Assembly (NCBI GenBank): GCA_023634235.1
Contig: JAMKCF010000008.1
Coordinates: forward strand, 6,904,676 to 6,968,675
From: Pisaster brevispinus
Taxonomy: Eukaryota > Echinodermata > Asteroidea > Forcipulatida > Asteriidae
Reading direction: 5' to 3'
Length of the DNA stretch: 64,000 nt
Shown: positions 46,711-61,700 of the stretch, in pieces
Position numbering within the stretch: the first letter of the stretch is position 1
Layout: every line of letters starts with the position of its first letter
Notes under the pieces: generated by a model
Seen by the model: only the letters and a program-made list of their open reading frames with translations
Database searches by the model: none
What the model was told of the DNA's origin: nothing
Position numbers and translations under genes: made by a program

Positions 46711-49700
46711 CTGAGAAAGAAGTAAAGAGAATTTCAATTACCACTACCACTAAAACTGGTGTCTGTGATTTGGGGGATCAATATTTCGATAACAATTGTT
46801 GGAAGACTTTTATGATTTTGCTTATGAGGTGAAAAATGAAGGGGAACAATTAATTCATTTATAGCGCAAATTCTTTAAAAACATGATCAAATGACCTTTA
46901 AACTGTAAAACACTTTTAAAAATACACTAACAAATGATAAACATGGACAGACACCCAAGAAAGCATCAACGCTAAATGGAGACAATGAAAGACCCTACAG
47001 AATGTAACAACAGAATATTAGGAAAAAAAAGGAAAACATCAACATCAAATTACACACATAAAGAGCAACAAACAACAAAATTAATCCCCAAGAGCTCTCC
47101 GCAACACACCAGAAATTCAACAAATGGATTAGTTTTAAGTATCATTCCGAATGGAAGTGGATATGGTAAAAGACAAATTATTTAGTCAAACGCAACATAC
47201 CGATACTGCTTTTAAGTACAGTTTTGGGCTTTGACTTTGGCTTAGGCACCGTCTGCCTGTTCAGTCCCGAAAATGTCAAAAGTTTTAAACATTTACTGAC
47301 AGAGCCCAAGTCAGCCTGAATTTCTGACAGAGCCCAAGTCCAGAAGTCAGCCTGAATTACTGACAGAGCCCAAGTCAGCCTGAATTACTGACAGAGCACA
47401 AGCCAGCCTGAATTACTGACAGAGCCCAAGCCAGCCTGAATTACTGACAGAGCCCAAGCCAGCCTGAATTACTGACAGAGCCCAAGTCAGCCTGAATTAC
47501 TGACAGAGCCCAAGTCAGCCTGAATTACTGACAGAGCCCAAGTCAGCCTGAATTACTGACAGAGCCCAAGTCAGCTTGAATTACTGACAGAGCCCAAGTC
47601 AGCCTGAATTACTGACAGAGCCCAAGTCAGCCTGAATTACTGACAGAGCCCAAGTCAGCCTGAATTACTGACAGAGCCCAAGTCAGCCTGAATTACTGAC
47701 AGAGCCCAAGCCAGCCTGAATTACTGACAGAGCCCAAGCCAGCCTGAATTACTGACAGAGCCCAAGCCAGCCTGAATTACACTTTTCTCAGAATTAGTTG
47801 TATTCAGAACCAATAATGCTGAGAAACAGAGAACAGAGCACTTTATTTGGTACAAACTCTAAGCCCGTTTGACATACTACATCAGATTTCCATATATATT
47901 ATTTCCAGACTTACCGACGACATCGCACGAATGACTAAGTAGTTTTAGTTCAGCTGGAGTTTCAAACGACGGCCCGCACACCATCGCATACACACCTTCC
48001 TGGATGAAATGAGAGACTCCCATCTCCTTGGCAATGACTCGTGCCAGTTTCCGTAGGCTGCTATCATAAAGGTTGGTTGCACTTACGAACCGTTCACCAA
48101 ATCTGTGAAGATTCAGTTCAGTTTCGTTGATTATCATAAAATAAATTACAGATTTTCAAATCCAAATTTTCTTGGTATCAATGATGGTATAGACTGTGCA
48201 AGTCTCACACGTTTTCAAACATTATGGATTCCCAAGTACATTGCTTAATGCAAAAAACCACAAAGCCACATCCTCATTTTCATGGTCTTGGGTTATTTCT
48301 TTCCTGGCATGCTCAGCCTAATGAGGGGAGTGATATAGCGTGCTGCACTTGAGAAGGATGTTGACGTAGCTTTGCAAATTTGTACCCACCAGTGCCCACC
48401 AGTGCTCAGCCCTAAAGTATGATTTTGCTTTATATTTTATGAGTAACCTAAACCCGAAAGCGATAACAGACACTTTTAAAATTTATTCAAGGAGTACTTA
48501 TTAGTGTAAAGCACCCTAACTATAAAAATGGCTGTCGACATCAGGTTAAAAAATAGGGGAAAACAACTCCTGTAATTTCGTTTGTATTGTTGAGATCCTT
48601 TACACCCAGGACGACAGAAGTATAGTTAGTGGTTTCCTTTGACCTTCCCCGACCTGGAAGTACATGACAGCCATGGCCTCTGCATGTTGCCCTGGTCTTG
48701 GCCGCAGTGCCCCTTCAAAAGTTTCCCATAATTTTCCAATGGAGGTGACCCTTGCAAAATGAAAATGGCCACGCCCTCTCAAAGATATTCCAGGGCCCAA
48801 TTTCATAGCGCTGCTTAATGGTAAGCAAATTTTCGTGCTAACTATAGCAGAACAATTTGCGTAAGCGTAAGCGTATTTCACAGGTAGCAAGAAAATTTGG
48901 CAGCCATCTTGCGCGTTCACCATGGATTTCCATTGTTATGTCATTCATTTCCATACAGTAAGCACCGGAAGGTTAGCATGCCTTTTCGTGAGCTTACGGT
49001 TAGCAGCGCTATGAAATGGAAATCGCACAGTAAGCACAAAATTGGCCGTTAAGCGGCTCTATGAAATTGGGCCCAGGACTGTTGATAAACATAGGTTTTT
49101 CTGAATGGCCAATACCAGCCGTCCACCCCCCCCCCCAAGTCCAATAGAATGTACACTTGGATGAAGACAACACTTACTTTTCCATATTGGGGCCAACCAG
49201 GGGATTGTGTCCGGCCATGCCAGGGAGATACAAATGGTCTTTCATGAGCATGATGTCACCGACTTCGTAATTCTTGTTCATGGAGCCAGCGGCGTTTGTG
49301 ATGAAAATCGTTTCGACACCAAGCAGGCTCATCACTCTGACGGGTGCTGCTAGCTGGAGACAAAATAAATGGATAAATAAGATAAACAGATTACTTAAAA
49401 AAGAATTCCCAAATGCAATTTAAAACAAACTGAACAGTGTAATGGGACAGGTCTCTCATGTTTGTACTACAAATATTTGTATGTAAAAGAACATTGTAGA
49501 TGGCTCAAAAGGACCCATCAAACTGTCAGAGTTGAAAAGAACGAATGAGCATGTTCAGATATTCTTTTCAGCCTGGGACTTTTCTTCCAGTACTTGGCAG
49601 AAAAAAAGGTGGAAATAGAGCAGTAATAATGTGTTCGTTTAAACACTTTTGCTATTTGCCTAGACTCAAAATACACATGTAGAGAACAGAGAGCCGCTGC

Positions 49701-52700
49701 AGATGATTGTGAGTACCCTGCACTATGGTTCAGAATCTCAATTTGCATTGGGATTGCTACGGAAGTCACAACGTTTTATAGATAAGAGACTGTGCAAGTC
49801 TCGCTTGTTTTGGAACGAGGAAATATGACAAACGAAGAACACTTTTTGTTTCTGAAATAAAATCTTTGTTTTAACTTTTATCTATGAAAAAAAGTCTGAA
49901 CAACAAAAATACTCATTACAATTTTTATAAGATGAGTTTTAGCTTTTATAATATATACACAAATAATTTTTAAATTTTTATTCAAACAAAATTAAACCTC
50001 TGGGACAGGGATGCTTATTTGGTCTTAGCTTTTTAGAAACCCCTTTAATAAGTCCACGCCTGAATATTGTGCAACCACTAAAAAATTTACACGCGACACA
50101 GTTTGTAGAGGGCGCTGACGCCTCAACGACCATAGACTGCCCTTGCAATTACAGCGTCTGGCAATTATCATCGTGCAACCAAAAAACAAGTGTTTACACA
50201 AGTTTAGTGATCGGATGTGGGCACAAATTCTAAATTTTGTGCAGGTACCGGAAGCTGAGGTTTAATTCTCAAGTTTTCTTCGTTGTACTGTGGAATTGTT
50301 TTTACTTTTATATATTTTATCACCTAGTATTACATTCATAACATTATATCATGGTCATAAACTGCGTTAAACTAAAACAATTGAAAAAACTAAATCTTCG
50401 ACCATGTGGTTGGGACCACAATGGTCCTGGAAATTTGAATACACGCTAGACTTGCACAGTCTATAGGGAAATAAATGTAAATGCACAACATCAATAAAGT
50501 TGATGTAGTTTGATGAGGAACAACGTCACTCTTAAAACCCCTACTCCCGAAGCCTTTTTGCTGTGTGACCTTAATCCTCCAACATCTTATGTCACTTCAC
50601 ACCAACAAGTTTGGACTTAGATACGATTGGAATGCCAGACTCAGCAAGCTTATAACCCTCACTCCTTCTGAAATATTTATTTCGGCAAAGAGTATATACA
50701 GGTCGTTGAGACACAGTACTAAAGTCGGTTTTAAGGCAGTTTTAACTCATTCGGGTTTAACTTTGTGTGTCTGAACACTCTTAAAACTTAACTGAATCGG
50801 GTTGAACTCGGATGAGTTAAATCGGTCGGCGAGGGTGGTTCAATGCAAAACCACTTCGGGTTTATCTTTAAGCATGTGTAAGGTCGCTAAGTAAATATGC
50901 CTACGTACGCCTCAACGTGCGCCCCAACAGGGCCGTGCACGTGCTTTTGTGATTAAACCGAATGTTGTTGTGTTGGGTCACAGTGCTGTTTGACCTCTTA
51001 AAACCGAAGATAAACCGTATCGGGTTTAACGATAACAGGTTTTAAGATTCAACCGTATCGGGTTTAACTTCGAGCTGTCTGAACGCAAGGCAGCTTTATT
51101 TTTACGACCGCCCCCCCCCCCCCCACTGCTCGTAAAGTTAAACCGGTTCGGGTCTAACTTTAGTACGCTGTCTGAACATGGCCATAGAAGAATTTGAGAG
51201 GGTAAGGGCTGACGAGAAGATACATGTAATGCTTACCTTCCATGCCGGGTACCCTTCATACAGGTGAAAGCGTCCTTTCATGCAGATAACCGTCTTGCCG
51301 TTGAGCTTGCCGATAACGAACTGGCCATGATGACCCTTGACTGTTGGATAAATAAAACGAGAGATGATCTGAAACCATTTGAGGAGAATCAAGTAATATA
51401 CCACACAAGGGAAACTGACTGGGGAATTACAAATCAATTGCAGGTGAACAACAGAAAATTTACTAGAGTAGGACTTGAACCTGAGACCTCTGGATTAACG
51501 TGCTGGTGCTCTACCAACTGAGCTAGCTAGCCCCAAGTGTTGGCGGTCGGCCCTATTTTGTCATTGTCTTTTTTCAGGGGCCCCAGTCAGGAGTCATGGA
51601 ATTGTAAACTGCTGTACAGCCAGGGATCTCATCCCCTTTATGATGCAACCTGACGAGCAGCCTTCGAACAAAGGAACTGACAAAATAGAGAGACCGCCAA
51701 CACAGGGCTAAATAGCTAAGTTGGTAGAGCACTGGCCCGTTAAACCAGAGGTTGTTGGTTCAAATCCCGCTCTACTCACTTTTTCTTTGTTAAACCTGGA
51801 GGTCGCAGGTTCAAAGGAATCAAATTACTAGTTTTTAGGCTGAAGCAGACTGAAGATGTCTACAGTAAGCTAGAAAAAAAGTTGACACCAAATCAAAAGG
51901 CTCTTCTCAGAGTCAAGACTCTTTCCAAAACGAGATTTTCATGGGGGGGGGGGGGTTTGCACCCACAAGAATTTTACAAGAATTAATTTTTTTAAAGTGA
52001 TACAGGGCTCGAATTTGGGGTCAAATTCCAAAAGACCGAAGGGCTTGTAGCTCAAATGTTTACCGGACCAGAATTGATTTCACAAGACCAGAATCTTTAT
52101 AAGAAAGAGCTTTCGACACAGTTTAACATGTAAATTGTTTTTATTTTAACAAGCACCAAGAGAAGATTATCAATTTGTCTTATGGGTTAGTATATTTTGC
52201 TACTCAACGGAATTGCATAAATACCAGACTCAAGGTTAACTTTTAAACATCATTTCTTTCTGTCTAAGGTATTACACATGGGCTATTGTTCAATCGAAAA
52301 ACACAAGACCGCCGGACTTGTCAGGTCAGGAGTTTACTGGCCCGAGGCTAAAATCACTGGCCACGGGCCGGCGGTCCAGTGTCAAATTCGAGCCCTGTGA
52401 TATGTCAAATTACACGTCGACTGACTTTAACACAAAAATAATGTTTTACAATTTTTTTTATAATAAAATTAATTTTGAAAAAACACAATTATTTCAAAAT
52501 GAAAACCATACGTTGACATTAGAAGTCGTAAAAAGAAAAAGGGCTTCATAAAACAAATTTTATGGATTGAAGTCACCTACATAAACTGAACTAAATTTGT
52601 AATAAAATTACAAAATGTAAACTGTACAAGTGCGGGTAGGCTAAAATACATATGATGAGCCCCGAAGCTAGCACTGCAGTGCAATGCTGATGATGCAGCG

Positions 52701-55700
52701 TTAAGACACACCATCACAGTTTTGAAAAATGGCATCTTCGGAAAGTGTTAGGAGTTGAACCATTTTTCAAACTGCTGTTTCGGAGACTGCTTTTTTCTTT
52801 CTTTTGAGTTATACTACCAAATGAAGTTGACTTTGACGGAATTGTCCATGTATATGTTTTCCATCGTGCGAATATTTTGATGAACTATTTATTCCTGCAC
52901 ACATTCACCACTTTATGAAAATGGAGAAAAGAGACGTGCACGTGGAGAACTGTGTATACCACTGCATAGAGATTTGCCGGTTCGTGAAAACGCTAAACTT
53001 ATAGGTCAACAGATTCGTCAGTTCCTGAAAATGCAAAAGTCATACCATGTGTGTTGGGCACTGTGCCAGAGCTATGTAATTCAAGTTAAGAAAGTAGCAA
53101 ATTCTGAAAACACAAAATGGCAAATCTAGTGATTCGCCGGTCATGCTAATTAGTGTAATTACAAACTGTAATAGGTCCTGTCTTGTTGCTGAAAGTGTTA
53201 ACACTCAGTGAGTGAATATGTCAAAACTTTGTACAAAGACAGATTTACCAAATTTTGTGATTTTGTGCACATTCGTCACTTTGAGAAAACGGTGATGACG
53301 TGTGGGATGGTGAGCCAGTAACTTCCTGGACTCAAGAAAAACAGTTATTAATGAGGGGCTCCAAGGTAAAAGTCAGTTTTGTGAGGCCCTCATTTTCCAG
53401 AAGAGTCCTCATGAAAGTGGGAAACAAATAACAAGTCTCTAACCTCACGTTAAAAAAAATGGTGTAAAATGTCATTTAAGGTGATACTCTTTCAGAGCGG
53501 AATTTGGAACATTATATGATAACATCAGACGTCAAAAACAAATGAGTCTGTACATTCCAAAGAGGAATTTGTATGCCAGCCAAAAGGTCAAAGTCCATGC
53601 CCTTTCGATTGAATACCATCAGAATCCAGTAATGAGCTGAACATTATCTGCACAAAAAATCTACAGACCATTGTAAAATTTGAAATGCAAAGTCATCCAA
53701 TGTTGTTGGATTTTGACCCAAAAAATTGCACTTGAAGGGTATTATACTCAGTGACAATTTACTCCGTTTGAGCGGGAGATTGGCCAATTGAAATGTGTGT
53801 GTATACCTTCCATTTTGAGTGGACCACAAAACAAAATTTGACAATATCTGTGTTCGGGGGGGTGGGGGGGGGGGTGCCAGTCAGAAGCCAACAACCGTTA
53901 GTTGCTGTGAAGCCAGGGACTTCAGTCGCATCCCCTTAAGGTGATCCCATGGCTGCTGTGAATTCCCAGGTTGTAGCGTAAACTTGGCTGTGATCCCTGG
54001 TTACTCAGCAGCTAATGGTTGTTGGCTTTTGACTGGCACCCCCCCCCCCCCCCCCGAACAAAGATAATTGACAAAATAGGGAGTCTAGATAAGCTCAGTT
54101 GGTAGAGCACTGGCACGTTAAACCAGACGTCGTTGTTTCAAATCCCGCTCTACTCCTTTTTTCTCGTTTAACCCTAAATCGTCTTAATATTTACCCAGTC
54201 AGTTTTCCTATTGATTTATAACTTAAAGTTTTACGCTGCTTAAAAAAATGTGAATAGATATCTTCCCTATATGTATTTATTATTATTCCCCTCCTAAATA
54301 CAATCCATTGGATCTCTCAGTACTCTCACCTCAATTGGGCCTCTGGGCCTCTGACAGGAAAAAGAGAAGTTTTTTTTCCAGTTAAATTTGGCAAAGTCAG
54401 GTAATGAATCTCCAACATTTGTTTTAGAAAAAGGTCAAGCCTTTTACATACCTGTGCTAACGGGAAAGTGCTCAATATCGCTGTACGGGATGATAATGCT
54501 GTCCTCAACCTTGTCTGCCAGACCGCCGAGCCCAGACCCACAGATGATTCCCAGTGTGGGTCTGTGACTTGTGCGATCTTGAATTTGTTTGGCGAAGCCT
54601 TCCAGGTCGTTGTAAGTGTACCTTTAAAATCAAAGAAAAGCAGAAATTAAACCTTTATGTTTCTCAGTGATAGTTTTTCCAGGGGGTGAGATTCTACGAA
54701 AATTGGATAAAAGTTCCCTCTTTGTGGGACAGCCAGTAGAATAGCACAATGTTAAATTGTAGAGGTTTACAGTTTCTATACACGATTTCAATTAGATAAT
54801 CTGAAGGTTTGGTCACAAGAGCCAAGTCTTTCATTGTGACAGCAAAATCTGGCCCTAAGTCATGTGATTTAGGCCCCTTTGAAACCATGGTTACAGCTTC
54901 AGCTTACAGGCTCCATCTGCCTGTTTAAAACCTTGCAATGAGGCACGTTATCACAGAGCTGTGGCACATATAAAGAAAAACATAACCATTACAAAATGGT
55001 AGATCCCAACCCCGTGATACTCCATGATATCCTACAGTGTACCATTACACACGTTTTAGAAGGGGTGTCAATCAACAGGGGTCGTCAATTTGGTCAGGAG
55101 GGGTGGTGGAAAAAAATATTTCCCATTGCATGCACAAAATCCTATCTCTGTGTGGGCGTGGTGTGAGTGAGTCACCGCTTGGTGACAAGGCATGGTTGTT
55201 GTTTCTGATCCTTGCTCTATGGTTTACCGGTTCAATGGGCTTGAAGGTACTCCTTGACATGTAAGCAACACAATTAGCTAAAGAAATCATTGAGAAAAGG
55301 CATAACAAACCCTCTTAACCTATCAATTACGCCGGCCAAACATCTGTGACAGTAAACTGTAGCAATGTTAGGACCAAACAGGTGCCTCGTTGCCAGGTTA
55401 AACCCCTGAAACCATATGAGCACGTTTTCAAAAACAAATGATGGAACCTGAAGCCGCAGCCAATTAGCCTAGGTATACAAGAAGAACCCTACCAACACTG
55501 ATGAAGGATTCAAGTTTGAGTTCCATATCGATTGTAAGCAAACAAGTCAGTGTACTAGACATTCAAACAAGCTAGTTTTAACCACACGGCCACCTCTCAA
55601 TTGGTGCTTGATATTGGGCATGGTGGTACCCCCCATCTCTATCATGTCTCCATGGTTTGCTTGGAATCTCAGGAATTCTTTAGTGTGTATTTAAAGTATT

Positions 55701-58700
55701 AGAACATTGGTGTGGGGGGGGGGGGTGTCACCCTCTGCCCCCATATATCCGGCATGGTATGCCACCTCTTGTTCCAAAATACTTCCTCCGGATTTCCTTA
55801 AGAAAGAAAGGAGAAACTAATCTTTGTTGATTGTAGGGTTATCTGGAGGGCGCTTGCAAGGGTTATTTATAGAAAGAACCAGAGTGAAAATAAGACCAAG
55901 GGGACATTCGTCCAAGTGTGGAATGGGTCTCACCTGTTAGCCTTTGACCATAAAGGCAGCTGTTTTGTCAACTAACCAGAGAGCTACTCAATTTAGTGCA
56001 GCTCATTTGATCATATTACAGCATGTCACAGTTTGTTTACTGGTCGAGGTTAAAGTTAATTGGCAAAAGGGAGCCATCGCAAGGACAATCATTATATTGA
56101 TTTTTACAACCCAGCCACCTTAAAAATCGACTTAATTGTGTAATGAATTACCCATCTTGTAAACAACCTCCATAATGCCTTCTTGCTTTTAGCCATGTAA
56201 ATTTTTCAGTTTTTAAACTTTTTATATGACATATATTTTTATGTTTCTTTAATTTCTATATTTTAATCTGGGTTTGAACACTTCTTGTACTTTTGTAGAT
56301 TGCTTTTACAGTCCCGTCCTGTATTTACTTGTATTTTACTGTAGTCCTTCAAGTTTACTGTCTCATCTATGATATTGAGTGTGCTCCATTTTGTTTTCAC
56401 TCAGAGCACTGCAAAGGAAATAAGTCTATGACTTTTTTGTGTTTGTGTCGACAAACAAATTTCTTTTCTTGCTGTTCTCTATCTATTTGTCTATTTTGTT
56501 TATGTTTGTATTTGCTGTGCAGTTTGCGAAATAAAACAAAATCATTTTAATTTGACAAGGGACAAACTTTTTGTCTGTCACTCTGTATTTTGTCCAATCT
56601 GTGTAATTTTAAAAATATTTTTATCATGTCTGCAATTGGCAATGTATTGATTGAGCAAAATCTTTCTAAACAAGTCAATATGCTTCTAACATCAGGGGTA
56701 CAAGAGAATTACTGACATAAAGGTCGGAAATAAGGATCCAAATCTTAAAAACATCAACTTGAACAAAATCACCTCAACAAATTTGACTATTTATCCTTGT
56801 TTATTTAGTATTTGGTCATAAGTGTGAAGTTTTCCTCCCTGCAATGTTATTGAAATTTGATCGGAAAAACTGCCCCCCCCCCCTCTTCTTTGAAGTAGTG
56901 GTTTTTCCCCCCATGGCGGCGCCCTGCATGGGTCCCAGAAAAGACCCATAGAGATGAAAAGTGAAAACAAGCACTAAAGTGCCCATGCCTCAACAACAAC
57001 AAAGAAAGTAAAACTAGTCCCTGTTGTGACGCAAGTGCACATAAAGCTTGGACATATACCTGCATGCTCGTCACTGAAATTTGTCTGAGATCCGATCGGA
57101 AAAACTGCCCCCCCCCCCCTCTGTGATTTTGAACTAGTGGTTTTCCCCCCTGTTGGCGGTGCCCTGCATGGTTCCAAGCAAATAAAAAAGTGGAATCAAC
57201 AATGAAGTAACCTAAACCGTGCCTCAAAAAACCAGCATAAAACAAATTAGTGCTGTGACATATACCTGCATGTTTGTCAGTAAAATTTTACACGTTGTCT
57301 GAGATCCAGGTACTTGCATAACGCCACCATATTGAGCTTCTATTTTTAGTATTAGTGTGGAGTGGTGTTCCGGTATTGTCTGCTTGCATCATACCCATAC
57401 GCCTCATTGATCATTCTGACCTTTCAGTTCCTTGTTTATTTGTTTTACCCCTCCCCTTTTGTAACCCTTCTCAAGTCTGTATGTTCAAGTTCTTGAATTT
57501 CTAGCAAAAAAACGTGGCAGACAATTGTCTAAATTTGATCGGAGGGTTTGAAAGGTGCATGTTGCCTTTGGATTGGGTGCTTTGGACTAAAAAAAGTAGA
57601 TATGAATATGGTTGAAAAGATATTCTAATTTTAAGTAGAATATATCGATTCCCTAGAAATTGTGTGGTTTTTATGTAATTTCATGACATAACACAGTCCA
57701 TAATTTTGTAACTAACCAAACTGTTGACTCCAAAATATGGCGGAGCGGAACGTATGTTCCACTGGTTGTATTTCAAGAGGTTTTTCTAATCACTGCTCAC
57801 TAATTACAAAACACTGTAGGTGTTTTTGTGCATGAACAACTCTTGAATAGGATAAGGAGCAATTCCAAACAGCAACATTTTGAGAGATTTGAAGGCAATG
57901 TTGGACATGAATGGTGCTTATGATCGAGACAGAGCCGATAGGACAAAAATGGCTATTAGCTAAAGCTGTTGTGACTCAACTAATTAGCGTCACCTTCGAT
58001 CATACCAGGATATCAGACAGGAAATGATCCAAGCAAGGTTACATGAAGGGGAGTCTCAGCATAATTGGTTCTGACCTCCAATATGTGGGAAAATTGTCAT
58101 AAAAACTCTCCACTAATTTTTTAAGTATATGTTTTTACTAATACTTGGTGATACTGATAGCAATTACCCTGAAATACAGTAATTTTTAAAGCCAATTGTG
58201 GTTGAAATCTGTGATTTAGACTTGATATCTGGTCCTTGGAAAAGACAGGATTATTTTACCGAATACAAGGGCTGACCTGACATGTACACATGGTGTAGGC
58301 TTTAATAGACATTTCAGACTAATTAATCAGTCTTTCAGATTTGTTTCAAGGGGAAAATAAAATCTAAAATCAGACTCAAGTATATAATTTGTTTTTACCC
58401 TTATCCTTAATGTGTATAAAAGCAATGTATACTCAGTACTTACGGCGGAGTTCTGTTAAAAAAAACAATAAAAAAAACACACAGGCAAATCACCACAGGC
58501 AAATCACTTCAAACCCACGACATTTGCATTGGTAGAGCAGATATTTCTTACCACTAAACCACCGAGCTAGCCCAGGCAGCTAGAGGTAGTTTGAATCCTA
58601 CGTTTTAGCAGTGGGTACCGCAACGATTTAATGAATCAGACTAACGTAGGAAAAATATCATGTCTAGTGTTTACGCGTTGACTGTCCAATGGGGGTCTGT

Positions 58701-61700
58701 GGTAATTCTAGGGTAATTTACAATTTGCTCTTCAATCTCATCATGTAAAGAGTCCAAGACCCGGTTAAAGGGGTGTCGTTAAGCATGGGAGTTGTAGACT
58801 TGTGGACAAGTCGGTAACTCGCGTTTCTCGCGGAGATAGCGTAACAGCTCTCAATGCTCTTCAATCTCATCATGTAAGAGTTCAAGACCCGGTTAAAGGG
58901 GTGTCGTTAAGCATGGGAGTTGTAGACTTGTGGACAAGTCGGTAACTCGCGTTTCTCGCGGAGATAGCGTAACAGCTCTCTCAATTCGAATCTAGGGACA
59001 CTGCCGAGTCTGTGCTCTCTCTTGAGTTTGCCGACTCCTGACAGCTGCCCCATGGGGGCGTAGTCGCAAGAGCAGAAGTCTCACCTGAGCCAGCAGTCTC
59101 ATGAAGAAAGCAGCCCGTCTTGTGAGACAGTCAGCAGTATCGCAAGCAGAGTTCTCCCCAGGATTTTTCAAAACTGTGGGGAATTCTGGACCCAATTTTG
59201 TAAAGTTTGGCCAGAGCCTATGAATTGAAACCAGGTCCTTGGAATGTTTTCTACTTGTGCAATCTAGATTCTTGATGATTTCTGTGAATTTGATCTTTGA
59301 AGTAAAAAAAACTAAAACGAAAACCATTTCTTTTTTTTTGCAAATGGGCTGCAACCCACGGGTTTCAGCCCAATTTGCTAGCTTGTGCATTGGGGAGAAC
59401 CCTGGCGAGAAATGCATAAAAAATTACCAGTGCGATATCTCTGTGACAAACATTTAACAGCTTGTCCACAAATTTAGGGAGTTAGGGTGGGTAATGTAGA
59501 ATCTAATTTGCCAGCTGATGTAGCTAATCTGAGTGTGTCTGGTCTGAGCAGATGTGTCACTGACCAAATGCATAACTGCACAACAGCGCACTGCATTTGA
59601 CCTCTGTGTGTTGCGATACACTGTATAAAACCTACTTGGCAAATTTTTGAGTCCTATAAAAACACAATGACTATTCATTCGGTAAACCCATAACTCTGGG
59701 TTTCATGAATGAACCTAAAGGGCGTGTCTTATTGGCAGCTACAGCTATGGCTACGACAGGATCGCCGCTTCATCATGCGGTGAACTATGGCTTGTCCTTG
59801 GCAACACCCTTTGTAAAAGTTGTAGCTGTAGCCATAGCCGTAGCCGCAAATTTGGATGTACGCCTTAATCTTGGTGAACCCTTGTGCTAGTACATTTGGC
59901 ACATTATCTGCCAACAGAGACTCAAAATGCTGCTGAAGGAACGTTCAACCCCAACCCTCCCCCACCCCCAACAAAAACAAAACACTCAAAACAAAACATA
60001 ACAAACGAACACTCCAACAACAAAGACCAAAATCAAATCTCAAGCATTTTCCAAATCAAATTGCAAAATAGTCTCTTGACCCAAACCCCTGGGTGGAATG
60101 TCACCCATAACCTTTTTTTCACTTGTACCCTATTGAGTCCATTCAATCACAAATGAATGGCATTGTTGATTTGAAGGACTTTTTCTTTCTGTTCAAATGC
60201 AGCACAATACGGTCCCACTTGCATAACATGACCTTGTCCTGAAGGCTACTTTCCATATTCCCATGACACACAGAAAAGTGTTGATATTTTTAAAGGTGTC
60301 AACAGTTTGATGTCGGCTGAAAAAAAATCCATTCAAATTCCCCTGCTTACGGAAAAGTGCAGGTTGACGTTTACAGGGCTTGGTTATACATGTACCATGG
60401 AGGTAGAAATTTAACACCTCCGTGATAAGTCAAAGTGGTGTGAGATCCTTATAAATAACACTACACTTTGTGTAATGATCGTCAAATTGTTAAAAACTTT
60501 GAACAGTTCCTTTGAGTCCCAGTACCAGAGTGGAAAGAAAAACAAAAATTTAAACTAACAAAATTTCAAGTTGTTGTTGAACCAAAGCTCAACAAAGCCA
60601 GAGTCTGAATTGTAACATTTATTACATGTTCTATTTATGTATCCTTGGGTCAAATTTGTTAACGTGTATGGAGAAGGGACCTCCATCTAATCTAAAGCAA
60701 ATAAACCTGTGGTTATCAACATAAAAAGAATTGTTAGCTCAGGCTTTTCATTTTCCACATTAAGCAAATTAAACATTGTACCATATTTGATTTGGTTTGC
60801 ATAAAAGGTACACACATACACTGTACATAATACATCTAGTACATAATACATAGGCTACTACACCTTTTCACACTAGACGAGTTTCCCAGGAAACTTTTCA
60901 TACTTGAATTGCTAATCCTTGCAAACTACCGGGAAACAGCTACCCCTGCTTGGGAGGGTTAAAAAAAAACACCAGATACCCTGGGGTTAGCATACTCTGA
61001 GCTGATTTTCCCATTTTTTCCCTGTGCGAAACGAACATGAGGTGGCGGTGGGGTTAAAATTCCCAGGGAATTTTCTGGTTTTTTAAATTTTCTATGAGTA
61101 TCATGATATTAGAGGCTAGGAAAAAATCGTAGGAACATTTTAGTGAGTACCCACTACATTTACATGTGCTGACCTACACGTGATTTTATAGACTTTGCAG
61201 GCTACTTAAAATTCATTTTGCTGATTTTGCCAAACGTGCGAAAACAATCGTAAATTTGACTCGAGTGGGAAGAATATCATGCCTGTTCCTGGGAATTGGG
61301 TTGGTAACTAGTGTAGTGTGAAGGGCTGATCACCCAGGCAGATTCACCTTGAAGCAAGACTACATGCCTGTGCCGTGAAAATCCCTACCAACTCCTAGGC
61401 AATGTCTCACGCCTTCAGAAACCAACATGTTGTCATAAGCTTCTGCTGATTTGTGTGCCTCTCATGACATAATCAGACACTAAAAAACAAACTTTGTAAT
61501 CTACAAGAATTGGTCTCCTAAAGTTGTTTACACATAAAATGTAATGACTTATGTAACTTGACCTAGAAGAAGGATGTTATCATAAAGATCATAGTCTACA
61601 CTAGACTTGGTTCAAGCTAGGTTGTGTGCTCGCTTCAAAATGTGTGCACTCATGTGTTAGTCCAAATGTATGTGTGCCCTAATAGTTCATGGAAGGACGG

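Noticed and set aside
47290..47785. CRISPR-like array
   Set aside because: Units are contiguous 28-mers without spacers, inside an animal gene intron.
51700..51780. tRNA gene on plus strand
   Set aside because: Acceptor ends do not pair; it belongs to a dispersed repeat with a second tRNA-like end.
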